From positions 35,603 to 99,602 of the forward strand of contig JAKUCV010004698.1 in the NCBI GenBank assembly GCA_028386065.3: 64,000 bases of DNA, in the 5' to 3' direction. The position numbers and the translations under genes were made by a program. Of the stretch, positions 42,597 through 53,934 are shown in pieces (the stretch's first letter is position 1; every line of letters begins with the position of its first letter). Origin of the DNA: Turnera subulata (taxonomy: Eukaryota; Streptophyta; Magnoliopsida; Malpighiales; Passifloraceae). Below the pieces are notes generated by a model. It was not told where the DNA came from. It saw only the letters and a list, made by a program, of their open reading frames with translations, and searched no databases.

Positions 42597-42724
42597 TTGA
42601 GGGTTTGTAACAGAGATAATTATGTGAGACCATTAATCACAATTCCATTATTCCCCCCTATTTCTCTTTACTTCTACTCTCTTCTACTACCTTCTCTGCT
42701 CTTCTCCCAACCTATTTCATAACA
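42597..42724 (+). repeat. gypsy 3' LTR, first third missing
   Basis: Starts at TTGAGGGTTTGTAAC and ends TTTCATAACA. It follows integrase codons (KIGNIAYEL) with no purine tract between, so the 3' end of pol, the purine tract and the first roughly 62 bp of the LTR are deleted. Confidence 0.72.
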
Positions 42725-44309
42725 ATGCTCTAATTGAAGTTCTTAATGATATCCTCCCTTTATAACCTATTGAAGAGGCAGAAGTTAGTGTATTTCACTG
42801 TTGAATGATGCGGCAATGCTAGATAGTTCATACTTCATTTATTTTCTCCTTGTTGGTTTTCACAAACTTCAGTGTTGCGATTCCATTTCTACTCTTGTGT
42901 TCGTTTGACTGACTCATCTATTTAGTCCATCTGGATCGCATTTCTCTTGTTGGCTGAACCTGTAACCCAAGTGAAGGACGTACTGAGGATGCTGTACAAG
43001 AAGCAAAGTAAAGCTGCACTCGGGGTAGGTATGGTTAGCTGTGGATAAATAGATTTGATTTCCTCTATGGAACGTCTTTCAATCAAATGACAGGGCACAA
43101 CGATTCAAGTCAGAAATGGTATGATGCTTCTCATCAATCTAGCTTACAATGAAGCTATCTCATGCTAATTCTGATGTCTTACCTCCACATAGTACACCGA
43201 TATGACATAAGTCCCTCGATTTATTTGACCCTTCAATGCTTCTGCTTGGCTTTAACTTTTTGTGACTGATTTTGTACAAGCAGAATACAAGTGATTATAC
43301 TTGTTAGGATTCAGATTATGGGATACTAAGTTACTATTTTGATCCTTTTCTTCTGTGCTCTTTTCAGTGTAAACCAAATGTACTCACATCTGAAGTATAC
43401 CACTACAGGTACCCATATATACAGATTCAGAAGTATTCAGCCACATTGCATGATTTTGTCATTACATAAACATAGCATCTATGGTTATCGATTACTATCC
43501 TGTTGTTGCTAAATGAATTCTTTTCTTGAATAACTAAGATGCTCATATTACTATGAAAATTTGGTTTGTGGGACTTTGGTTAGATCATTGAGATTGATAG
43601 GTGATGGCTATATCTAAGTTAACATGATGTGCAGCCATGATTCCCCTGTTACAAGAAAAGTTTCCCCTCTTTTCTCAAGTGATCGATTATGTTGTACATA
43701 AAAATTCCATATTTTTCTGAGATTACAGAACTCGTGGGAAAGCTTCCCTCTCTCTTTGGACAAGAATGATATGAATTTTACTTGTCTCAAAAACACACTT
43801 CCTTGACAAAGTGCTTCTCTTGTCCCCAAAAGGGCCTCACGCTGAGTTTTTTTCTTTTCTCTTAATTAGAGTTTTTAGGACCTGTTGTCCAAAGGAAAAA
43901 GGGGCGAAAAGGCATATGAGGAGAGCTGATGTTTCGGAAATCATATACTTGTGTTGATTAGTTACAGAGAGATTGAGCAACTAACTTATAACCAAGTGAA
44001 ATGGACACAGCTTTGCAGAATGATTCACTGTTTGTTTTCCTGGATGAAGGTGATAACTTGGTGCATAATACTGCTTTCTCCGAAACATTTAACAGTTTAG
44101 GAATATGCCCCTACTATAACTGCTGCAAATAATTGGATATGTTTAAAGAAATTTTATGGGTGGATAGTTCCATTAATGAAGTGTTTAAATTTCTAGGCTC
44201 TGAAAACTTCACAGAAGCTTTTGGTTTGAGATATAACTCTTAATCTATTATTGACTGCGTATGCAAAGTAAGTTATGGACACAGAAGCAACTTACTGCAA
44301 AATGTTTCT
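42725..44309 (+). other. unidentified region, possible host-gene introns
   Basis: T-rich, intron-like DNA. One short stretch near 42950-43022 (open frame VTQVKDVLRMLYKKQSKAAL) is followed by GGTAGGTATG, a plausible splice donor. I cannot link it to a gene family. Confidence 0.25.
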
Positions 44310-44325
44310 AAATGAACCTCATTTC

Positions 44326-45543
44326 GCAAGAAGGTGGCCTAGGAATTAAGAAACTCAAAGAATGGAATGTTGCATGTATCTCCAGAAATATCTGGCATAT
44401 TTTGCTCAAAGCTGGCTCTCTTTGGGTAGCTTGGATACACACATACTTTCTTAAGAGGAGGAGCTTCTGGAGCTTGCCTATACCAACTGAATGCTCTTGG
44501 TGCCTTCGAAAAATTCTCAAGTTAAGAGTACACTTCTCCTCTGCAATTTTCCATGCAATTGGAAATGGTGAAAATACATATGTCTGGTGGGACAATTGGC
44601 ACCCACGCGGCAGCTTACAGTCTTTAATCTCTCCTCAGCTACTTACGGGTTCAAAAATCCCTTTACATGCGCCTGTGAGCACCTTAATCATCAATGGGAC
44701 TTGGGCTTGCCTTCCTCCCGTATTCCTTTAATTGCTCAACTTCAAACTGAGGCTACTTCTGCTATTTTCCCTTCTCTTTCCCCAGATCAGCTACAATGGT
44801 CACTAACTGCCTCTGGAGCTTTTTCAGTCAGTAGTGCTTGGGACTCTATTCGGAGTAAAAAAGCTCGGGTGCCTTGGTTCAAACTTTTATGGTCATCTTA
44901 CTTCATCCCGAAACATAGTTTTATCAGCTGGCTTTCTATTCTCAATCGTTTAAGTACTCGAGATCGATTGAGGGCCTGGGGAGTTACTGCAGATTCTTCT
45001 TGTCTTCTATGCTCGCAAGCTGCTGAAACTCGTGATCACTTGTTTTTTGAGTGCCCCTTCTCATCTGAGGTTTGGACTTCTTTACTCTCCTCTTGCCAAA
45101 TTACACGAACTGTTGGTTGCTGGTCTGTTGAACTTCCATGGGCAATCTCCAACCTGCAGAAAAGATGTATCCGTTTCTGTGATTTTGCGGTTAGCTTGGA
45201 ATGCATCCATATATCATATTTGGAGGGAACGTAACAGAAGGCATTTCACCAAATGCTTTCGCGCACCTGCAGGCATTACTGCTGATATTAGCTCCGAGTT
45301 AAGGCTAAAACTTTGTAGTATTCAGCCGTTAAAAAGTTGTAACCTCTCTTTAGAGACTAAATCTCTTTGTACTTTCTGGGGGATTCGCTTCCCAGCCTAG
45401 TTGTTTAGCTGCAATGCTGTGTATAGCTGCTGCTGAGTATTTCCCTGTTTTTCAACTGATACTATGGCTGCTGCTATCTGTATTCACTAGAGTCTGTACT
45501 CTAGCTTGGTATTATAAATGAAATTGACTTTAATTCTCAAAAA
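44326..45543 (+). mobile_element. 5'-truncated LINE with 16-bp target duplication
   Basis: Flanked by AAATGAACCTCATTTC at 44310-44325 and 45544-45559; the poly(A) tail merges with the right copy. It encodes only the end of ORF2 in three frames: GGLGIKKLKEWNVACISRN, WWDNWHPRG, FSVSSAWDSIRSKK, CLLCSQAAETRDHLFFECPF (zf-RVT) and LRLAWNASIYHIWRERNRR, stop at 45400. There is no RNase H domain, unlike the other two LINEs. Two frameshifts. Confidence 0.9.
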
Positions 45544-45779
45544 AAATGAACCTCATTTCTGTTTAAATTACTGAAAGAACTTGATGATTCAAAACCAAAA
45601 AAATGCAGATTGATTATCCCAATGTCAATAAATCTGTGGTTCAGTATCTTGTTGTGGTGGAATTTTTTTGGCAGTTGTTATTGAGGACTTGTTGTATTCC
45701 ATTTTTGTGCGTAGTAGTTATTCTAATTTGTTGAGATTACGATACAAAATGTAGTGAAAGGTAGCCAACCTTATTGCTT

Positions 45780-45940
45780 TTTTTTCCAGTTGTTATGGAA
45801 GAGTATTGCTGCCGGACGCATGGCTAATCCCTCCTCGGGCTTCGTTTGCCACCTGTTGAGTTGGCATCTCAACAACTGCTTATGCTCCATACGCCTCCCC
45901 GGGTTTCAAACCTTGGTTGGTGCTCAAGGGACCTGAGTCA
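45780..45940 (-). mobile_element. tRNA-derived SINE-like element, copy 2
   Basis: T9 (about 45778-45786) on the left fits a poly(A) tail on the minus strand. At the other end the minus strand has GGTTTGAAACC, near the polymerase III box B consensus. It shares ATGGAGCAT, GCAGGTG, GGGATTAG and ATACTCTTC in order with the copy at 46225-46362. No clear target duplication. Confidence 0.55.
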
Positions 45941-46224
45941 TTCTCCATTAGGACCAACACAGGTGGTGGTGTTATTGGCTTTCTGATCAGTTTATCATCT
46001 GACGTTCTAACACTGGTATTTCTCTTTGGTACCTCCTTATGATGTGACACTGCATTTTTGTGCCATACCTAGAACTATATTGGTGCCTTAGACATAGAGG
46101 TGATATAATTGATGATAGTGGCGTCAAAAATTCCTATGAGTTTGCCTTTTTGCACTATTCCTTTGTGGTTGGACTTGTTGTCTACTTGTTACTATATTAT
46201 GTGTATAAGTTCCATGCAGTCATG

Positions 46225-46362
46225 CTTTTTTTTTTTTGATACTAGAAGAGTATCCCTGTCAGCACAGGACTAATCTCTCCCAGACTTCAATCGGCACCTG
46301 CTAAGGTAGGGATCCTACCAACTGTGCATGCTCCATTCACATCACTAGGATTTGAACCCTGG
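46225..46362 (-). mobile_element. tRNA-derived SINE, copy 1, with target duplication
   Basis: Flanked by TCCATGCAGTCATG at 46211-46224 and 46363-46376. A T tract at the left is the tail. The minus strand begins with GGTTCAAATCC, a perfect-looking box B; box A is missing, so the copy is 5'-truncated. Related to the 45780-45940 element. Confidence 0.8.
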
Positions 46363-46773
46363 TCCATGCAGTCATGTTTCTGTAAGTTTCTGTTAATTGT
46401 TTGCACATTTGTTCTTTACTAGCGCATCGGGAATAAGGAAATAGAGACGAAATCTTGTTGCTAGGCTTTAATTTCGGGTACTACAATTCTTGAATCAACT
46501 TGACTGGCAATTTGGTGATGAGAACCACCTTTCTGTACTTTTTTTCCTCCTTTTGCATTACTAAGAGACTTTCAGTAATTGAGATTCCTATCTTTTGGCA
46601 TTTCATCCACAAAATTCTCTGAACTGAATCGCGCTTTGGACTTTGCATGCTTGAATCTGGAGGATATATCATGGCTGGGACCCCATGATCAATAAAATAA
46701 TTAGCAACTTGAAGCTTTCAATTTCAAATATCCACATCAGACATGAAGATGTTGAGATGTAAATTTCATTTCG

Positions 46774-47178
46774 GTGTATCCATGGCTACATGGCTTTGCC
46801 TTGAATATTGGTGTGTTTTCAGTTCTTAATACCAGATTGGGGGCCTTGTTAGTGGCATTGCAGATGGCTTATGACTTGGGTTTCCGGAAGGTGGAAGTAG
46901 AAATTGATTCTATTGACATTGTTAGGAGCCTGGAAGGATCCACATCTATCCCTCAACGACGGAGTGCTTTGTCTAGAGAAGTGGAAGCTCTGTTGCAATG
47001 AGATTGGGACATTAAGCTTGTCCATGTGTTTCGGGAAGCTAATCACTGTGCAGACTGGATCTCTAAGCATGCTTTTCGACTTCCTCTTGGTGCCTCTTTT
47101 TCCTCTGGTTCCAAATGGTTGCCTTGGTTTCGTGCTGCAGGACTTACATGGTTCCGTAATATGCAATCTTTGCTAGTT
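46774..47178 (+). pseudogene. RNase H-like fragment
   Basis: LGALLVALQMAYDLGFRKVE, VEIDSIDIVRSLEGS, then a TGA at about 46999-47001 and, in the same frame, LVHVFREANHCADWISKHAF and GSKWLPWFRAAG. This is the last two-thirds of a plant RNase H-like domain (reverse-transcriptase-type or the related host family). The position of the catalytic Glu is TRL instead of AEL. No LINE context or poly(A) is seen beside it. Confidence 0.7.
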
Positions 47179-47179
47179 A

Positions 47180-49780
47180 TCTTCATTCAGTTTTTTTAAA
47201 AAAATTGGAAGTGCTTGAGTTGTCAATCAAGATGCTTCTTGTTGATGTTGTTCTAATCTGCAGCGGTGCAGAAGGACGCTTTCTTGCTGCTTTGAGACTC
47301 CCTATTTTGAGGTCTGAAATTTTTATCTCTTATGATTCTGCAACTTCATTCTTTGCGTGAGTGTTTGTTCTCTATGCTGAAATGGTTTTTCTAGAATCCA
47401 GTTAGTTCATTTTTCGTTCCGGGTTAGTGGATGCTGAAGTTGGTTATATAGCTCATAGATGCCAAGCAGAGCAATTATTTTGTGATATTCTTTTTGTCTC
47501 TCGCTAGTAAATCTTTTCTGCTTTTAGATGTGAATCAGTTGCTGGGTACTGTGTACCTCTCCCAACTGGTTTCGTTGCTCAATGTTGTTGGTATCAGTAT
47601 ACTGCCCCTTCATTTCCTCCTCCTTTCCACCTTCTTCTATAGTAGTTTCTTCTTTGATATGCATCCAGGGCCTTGAATTTCTCCTCTGATCTGTTCCTGT
47701 AACATCCAAAAAATACATCACCACCCCTACCCCTGTTCTTATTTTGTGTTTCCTTGTCTTTGTCATTTATTGGTTGTGAAGCATACTGAACTGCAAGTGG
47801 TCTTAGTGCCTCTGTGTATTAAGCTTTTAATGCTTGTTCATCTTGGAGATTGTTAATTTTTAACTAGGATGTTCTTGAGGAGTTGTTTGATCATTGAATG
47901 AAGGACTTCCGATCTTTTTAATCCAGCAGGATGTCCAGTTTTTGTTGAAGGATGCAGCAAACCTCTGTGTCATGGGTATATCCGGTGTTTTGTGTAGGTT
48001 ATTGTTTGGTGGGGTCAAATGGCTTCAGAAGTTGTTTCGCAAGGTGCAAGCTCAGTGATGTGGGAGAAATTCTTGCGGAGTATATGGTACTTATTTTCAT
48101 TTAGACACTTGCTGGACACCTTAATAATAGTACAATCCACATTCTTAGTTTGACCAAAATAAAGAGAGCATGCTGCCCCATTAAGGTCATTCTGGGCTCC
48201 TGCTGGACCTCTTAACATCAATCGAACTCTTCTTTTTCCTGAAAGTAAGTAAATGCTTTCTGTAGATTCTGCTCACAATATTCTTTTTTCGGCACCGTGC
48301 AAGTGTCTCCTACCCGGAGGTGCTTGATCAGCTTGTAAATGCCGTTCAGAAGCATAAGTTCTGTAACTGCAACTGTTTATTTTTAATATTTGTTTCCTTT
48401 GAAAGAATGTTGCTGCAATTCTTGTCACTTGTCATCACCTGGTACAGTGCAATGGTAATAAATCATGTCATTTGTGCATAGCTGTTGTACTGCATTTCTA
48501 GCATTAGCATCTGTCCTTGGATGTCAGTGTATAATTATGTTCTTTGCATTCCACATCTCATCCTCCGTCAATCTTTTGCAGTTGATCTTGCTTTAGTTTG
48601 ACTCCGAGAAATTTGATTTTCTATGTTTGGTTGAAGAAATTACGCGTGTAGTTCTACTTAGTAGTGAATGATAGCCCAGACCCCCCAGAAAGATAGCTAC
48701 ATCTATTGAATAATTGATTAACTCCTGCTCCCAGATCCGTCTCCCATTTTATACCATACATAAAGTTCAGTAAACAGAATCAATCTCTGAATTATCATCA
48801 CAACTTAATCAATCAACCACGGTGGCTAAAGTTGATGCTGGCTACAATTTCAATTTTCTGATGTCTAGAGCAATTATATGCTGCACATTTTCATGGATTT
48901 CATATCTGCTCCATATTAGGAAAACCAGTGTCATGCAGCATCCATAGATTTACCTTATTTCCACCAAATTTGTATACTGGGTAATCTGGTTATTATTTTT
49001 TCTTTTTTTTTGTGCATGTATATGATTTCGTGTTTTGCTACTTATTTTGACAGGATTGAAGTAAAAGATATTTTGCTACAAATTGTTGAGCAAGCCCCGA
49101 GTACAAGGCATGCTTAAGAGAAATCCTTAATTTGGAACCTCTTATTCTGTTAAAGGTAACTACTGCTTTAAAGGTAACCGTTTGTTCATTTATTCTGTTG
49201 TTTTGCATTGGCATGCTTGCATTGCATGTCACTTTTACATTCTTATATAGATTCTTAAAAAGAAAAAAGTAAAGGGAGGCATTCGTTTGCCAAGCACAAG
49301 TGCTTTCTCAATGATATGGCTTTCTTAGATAGGCCATGAAAGTCATTGGCATATATGATCATCAGTGTTATCGTGACCTTGAAATGGCATTAGCCCAAAA
49401 TTCTTGGAAAGTTAGTGCAAAGAATATCAGATGGTGTACAGAAGCCTACAATGGAAGAGCTTTTTAAAGAGTATGTATTTTTGTTATTTTATTTCTCTCT
49501 TTTGGAAGCATTCTATTGTATCTTTAATTACAAACAATGAAATCTATAAATGTCATCTGGAATTCTGGACAGGTAAAAGGCATTGGCATACTTCCTGATG
49601 ATTACTTCAGAGAAAAACTCTCAGAACTCGAGCACATAAGCCTGGAGTGGGCAGATGGATCATCTGTTTCCATCAAAATCTGATTGTCTGCGAGTGTCCT
49701 TGCTATTTATCCTGGTTGGTTGCATACTGCGTATGGGTGTATTTATGGTTACACAAATCATAAGCTAGGCATACAAGCCT
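47180..49780 (+). other. unidentified region with scattered exon-like stretches
   Basis: Candidates on the plus strand: near 47264-47312 (GAEGRFLAALRLPILR, GT after it); 47931-47977 (acceptor AATCCAGCAG, DVQFLLKDAANLCVM, donor GTATAT); 48028-48086 (CKLSDVGEILAEYM, then GTACTT); 48290-48353 (RHRASVSYPEVLDQLVNAVQ); 49573-49692 (acceptor TCTGGACAG, KGIGILPDDYFREKLSELEH, ending SVSIKI and stop). They could be exons of one gene interrupted by retroelements. I do not recognise the family. Confidence 0.3.
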
Positions 49781-49789
49781 CATCTGACT

Positions 49790-50301
49790 AAGAGGTCTGG
49801 TGGTTCCTCAAGCCAAACATAGAAATCATCTACAAGTTGAGAAGTACGAGCTAAGAGATGTGCCCCTTATTAAGATCACGGGACCTACACCATAGTCCCT
49901 GATGCCATCAAATCCTTTATGTTCAGCAGTATCAGGCCAAGGGGGAAGAGTTCTTCTTGAGTCGAGCTTTGAGCAAGGATCAATGAGTCTGTACAAACCT
50001 GTAGATTAGAAAAGCTAGATTCTCCAGCCAGAGACAAGCATTCTCTCATAGCTAATGCTTCTGCCAGTAGAGTGTTGACTTCTTCGCAAAGGCAGCCATA
50101 AAATCACCATTGAAGCTGAGGATTACTTACACCTGTGCCAGCACTATTCTCATTTGCAAAAACAGCCCCGTCTACCCACATTTTAAAACTCACCACTCTC
50201 TCTTCCCATTTTGGAATGCCCGTGCTATCACATTGCTGGTGTAGAGGGAAGAAATTCCTTTCGGGTAGAACAGAGATGGTCATTGATACAGAAAGAAACA
50301 A
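49790..50301 (-). pseudogene. RNase H-like fragment, minus strand
   Basis: From 50301 downward: WEERVVSFKMWVDGAVFANE and NSAGTGV (first strand with catalytic Asp), then with frame changes and one stop MRECLSLAGESSFSNLQVCT, DSLILAQSSTQEELFPLGLI and AHLLARTSQLVDDFYVWLEE. The order is that of a complete plant RNase H-like domain, but frameshifts and stops break it. Confidence 0.65.
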
Positions 50302-50719
50302 GAGAAGCGAAGATTTTATAGTTATTATTTCTTTTTAAAAGAGGAAATACGAATCGTTGAAATGTTGGGTGCAACTATCATTGAAGTGAAGTTGAAAGTG
50401 GCGGGACATTCCGTGGGAATTTGGGGATGAATATTTTGGAACTATGCATTGCAGACAAAACCCTACTAAAACCACAAAATTAAATCCCAACAAATTGCAA
50501 ATCTTTTGATAGGTGTTCTAAGCAAATCACAAATCCTTTGATTTTCAGTCACACGTTTACTCCCAAAAAATCGAATCAATCTTAACGCAAAAATGAGAGG
50601 GGAATTTGGGTTTTAATTGTGGAGAAAGATGGTAAACATATTTTTGATGGGGAAGGGGGCGACAGGTTTTAATTGTGAACCGTCAAGAACGACGGCCCGG
50701 TGGTGGCAGTGGACAGCGG

Positions 50720-51413
50720 TAGGGGTGAGGCCCGGATCCAAACTGTCTGGAAAGACCAATGTTTGAACTAATATTTATGAATTTCGGTCAAGTCCAAACC
50801 AAAGTTTAAAATTTTGGTTTGGACCGGTCAAATCCAATCTTTTAAAAAATTTTGGTTTGGACCGGTCAAATCCAATCTTTTAAAAAATTTTGGTTCGGTC
50901 ACCTTAAATAAATTTTCGACAGTCTAAAGATCCAATCGTTATACTCTTGACTTAATTATTTTGGCATCTCCTTCTTATGTAGTTACTAATGAGAAGACGT
51001 TGATAGAGGGCAACACTGATGATTTTTGTGCGATCTACCATTTTTTTAATCTTATATTTGCATATATTAATGTATGTTCTCAGTTTTAGGCCAATAAAAT
51101 AAAGTGTTTATTAGTTTATTGGCTTTGTAATGAACTTAAAATATTGATTATATTGTCTTATTTTATGTTTATTTAAATCTGATTGAATGCTTTGTATTTG
51201 TTCTGATTATTGAAAAAGACAATATATTATGTTATACAAAATTTCGGACTGTTCGGACAATAGCCTGTCCAAACCAAAGAAAGTTTGGATATTTGGTCTT
51301 TGGGTCTTTGGGCTTCGAACATTGGTTTGAACAGCGTGGTAGAATTTTGGTCAATCCAAAGACCAAACCAAAGTTTAGGATGACCAAACCAAAGAACCAA
51401 ACTCTCACCTCTA
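50720..51413. mobile_element. non-autonomous hAT element
   Basis: 8-bp target duplication GACAGCGG at 50712-50719 and 51414-51421. The left end TAGGGGTGAG matches the right end read inversely, TAGAGGTGAG, typical for hAT termini; sub-terminal regions are also loosely inverted (CCAAACC / GGTTTGG rich). 694 bp, no transposase frame. A 38-39 bp unit containing TTTGGTTTGGACCGGTCAAA is doubled at about 50815-50889. The host DNA on both sides contains a repeated TTTTAATTGTGAACCG / GACGGCCCG segment, so it landed in a small tandem repeat. Confidence 0.85.
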
Positions 51414-51780
51414 GACAGCGGTCTCGTGGTGGCTACTACAAGTTTTAATTGTGAACCGGCGGGAATGACGGCCCGATGACAACAGTGGAAAACGATCCGG
51501 CAGTGGTTGCTACAACACCATGGGTGAGGGAGAAAAGGTTTTTTTATTAAATAAAATTGATGTGGCCTTACTATTATATTAAATTTAGAATTACAGGTGC
51601 CACAAATGTGCTTGGTGAAAGAACAACCGAAAGGCAATAAGTGAACAAGCAAAGTGTTTGAAAGGAATAAGCTCATTGTTTTACTTCCAGCAAGTATACA
51701 AAGCTCAACTGTGTATAAGATTGCATGCTAGCTACAAATGAGGGGTAGATCCTGCTGCTAGCATACAAAAAAAATCAGTC

Positions 51781-51948
51781 CCCAACTTTTTGTAGAATTG
51801 GCTGAGGCCATGGCAGTCACTTTCGGACTTCAAGTGGCTTTATCTTGTGGGTTCCTTGATCTGATCGTGGAGTTAGATTGTTTAGTGGTCGTTGGGGAAA
51901 TGCAGCAACCCCAATTGTCAACTTCATACTTAGGCACTATCTTAGTTG
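51781..51948 (+). pseudogene. RNase H-like frame, 5' half, split by element G
   Basis: LAEAMAVTFGLQVALSCGFL, DLIVELDCLVVV and STSYLGTILV form the middle of an RNase H-like domain with its Glu and Asp. Element G enters after codon GTT; the frame resumes at 60104. Confidence 0.7.
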
Positions 51949-52081
51949 TGATAAGGGATAACTATAGGTTAGTTTGTTTTTGTATCTATTATGTATTAGG
52001 ACTCTTTTGTATTCTTACCTATTAATTGTTATATAATAACAAAGGACTGCATGAGCAGTGTATCTTGATTAAACTCGTTCA
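51949..52081 (+). repeat. element G 5' LTR
   Basis: TGATAAGGGATAACTA to AAACTCGTTCA. Confidence 0.9.
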
Positions 52082-52244
52082 TGGTAGCGGAGCTAGAGAT
52101 TCTCTTTGTGAATCTGAATCTGAATCTTCTTTTGTTAGCCTATTTTTCTGCTTATTGCAGTCCTTTATTATGTTTACCATACTTTCTTCTGCTTCTTCTT
52201 CTACGTCTTCCACTTCTTCTGCTTCTTCTGCTTCTCAATCCATT

Positions 52245-53934
52245 TCTATTTCTCATTCTGTTCTTAGTGTGAGCAATATCAAAAACTATGTTCTAGCCAC
52301 ACTTGACTTCTCTGATTTTCTTGTATGAAAAAGCCTTCTTTATACTGTTTTTCAGTCCCATCAAGTCGTTGGTCACATTGATGGCACAAGTGTCCAGCCT
52401 CCTACCTTCGTTCCTTCTGCCACCGAAGGTGCTCAACCCCAACCAAATCCTCTTTTTACTCTATGGAATTAGGTTGATTCCACACTTGTCACTTGGATAT
52501 ATGCTACTAGCTATTCGTCCAGATATTCTTAAACATGTTATCCGTCCTGGTTTCTGTCCCACTGCGAGAGAGGTATGGTTGTCCATTGAAGCCTTGTTTC
52601 ATGATCACGTTCAGACTAGGTACATAGAGTATAGGTCTGCATTTATCCAGTCCAAGAAAGAAAATAGGTCCATGTCAGATTATTTACAATATGTTCGTGG
52701 GATTGCTGATAATTTAGATGCTATTATTAGGGGGTTAAGTGAAGATGATGTTGTTATGCAAATTCTTGATGGGTTACCATCTGAGTATTCTGAGATTATC
52801 ACAGTTCTTACTTCTAAAGCACCTCTCCCAAACTATTTTGAGTTGTGTTCAACTCTACTTGCCTATGATTCCAGGTTATCTAAATATCGTACTACTTCTT
52901 CTTCTGTTGATACCGATTCTGCTCAGGTTTTCTTTGCTCAACAGAGGGGTAAGGGCAATCGTGATTTTCCAAAGAATAAGTGTGGCCGGGGTTATTATTC
53001 TTCGCCTCGTCCACCTTACAACCCCTGTCCTTTCTATCCCAACACGAAGCCACAAAATTATGCTCCTCGTCCTTCTTACAATCCTCGCCCTTCAGTCCCT
53101 AATGCTTCTGTTCCCCGTCCATCTAGTTCTACTTCTGTTCTCGGACCAGCCCCTATTCAGTGTCAGTTGTGTGATGCCTACAATCACATTGCTAAATCCT
53201 ATCCCCAGCGTCACACTACTTCTTATGCGGGTGTTCATGAGTCTCAGCCACCAACGTGGTATGCCGACACTAGTGCAACTAGTCATATGACTAACACCAC
53301 GGTGACTCTCGATTCGTTTTCAGAATATACTGGGGTTGATTCAGTCCAGGTGGGAGATGGTAAATTCCTATGCATTACTCACATTGGCAGGAAAACTTTT
53401 TGTGTTGGTTGTTTTTTGTTTTATCTTAATGATGTTTTAGTCGTTCCTTTCTTGACCAAGAATCTGATTTCTGTCAAATGTTTTGCCCGTGACAACTCTT
53501 GTTTGGTGGTTTTTGACTCTCTTGGTTTTTCTGTGAAGGGTCGGCACTACAATCACAACCTGATACGGTGCAATGATTCAGGCCCGTTATATTCTGTTCC
53601 TGTTTCTCGATCTGTTGCGTCTTCTTCTTCTTCTTTTGTGGCTTTGTCTCATGTTCAAGTGTCCTCTGGTTTGTGGCATCAGCGACTTTGTCATCCTAGA
53701 GAGCAAATCATGAGTAAGTTTTTGAGTCAAAATCTGTCTATTGTACTTTCTCATATCAATAGGGAGTTATCTTTTTGTCAAGTGTGTCAAATAGGCAAGC
53801 AGACTGTGCTGCCATATCCCTCTTCTGTAGAGGCTTGTATGACTTCATTTCAAATAATACATTGTGATGTTTGAGTTTCACCTATTGTTTCAGAAAGTCG
53901 ATTCAAATACTATGTTGTTTTTGTTGATGGTTTT
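52245..53934 (+). pseudogene. copia G gag, protease, GAG-pre-integrase
   Basis: Begins NIKNYVLATLDFSDFLV (frame to 52328, TGA), continues in other frames to the long frame 52303-53874: gag core EVWLSIEALFHDHVQTRYIE, SEYSEIITVL; a decayed zinc knuckle (CQLCDAYNHIAKSYP, last Cys lost); protease ADTSATSHM (Gly of the usual motif changed to Ser); GAG-pre-integrase LWHQRLCHPREQIM and CQVCQIGKQ; integrase start IIHCDV, stop, then SRFKYYVVFVDGF up to the H insertion. Confidence 0.85.

Larger units (their letters stand above)
33829..42724 (+). mobile_element. Ty3/gypsy element, deleted, with nested copia E
   Basis: The 5' LTR 33829-34017 begins TGTTATG and ends CATAACA. A primer site like ATTGGTAGCGGAGC follows. 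Gag starts at 34053 and is interrupted at 34478 by copia element E; it resumes after about 40165. Remaining pol: RT C-terminal part, RNase H and integrase, with stops and frameshifts. The 3' LTR is a partial copy (about 42597-42724) fused directly to integrase sequence. No matching target duplication was found. Confidence 0.82.

Noticed and set aside
51227..51676. 149-codon minus-strand ORF
   Set aside because: Runs across the right end of the hAT element and its target duplication into host DNA; no recognisable domain.
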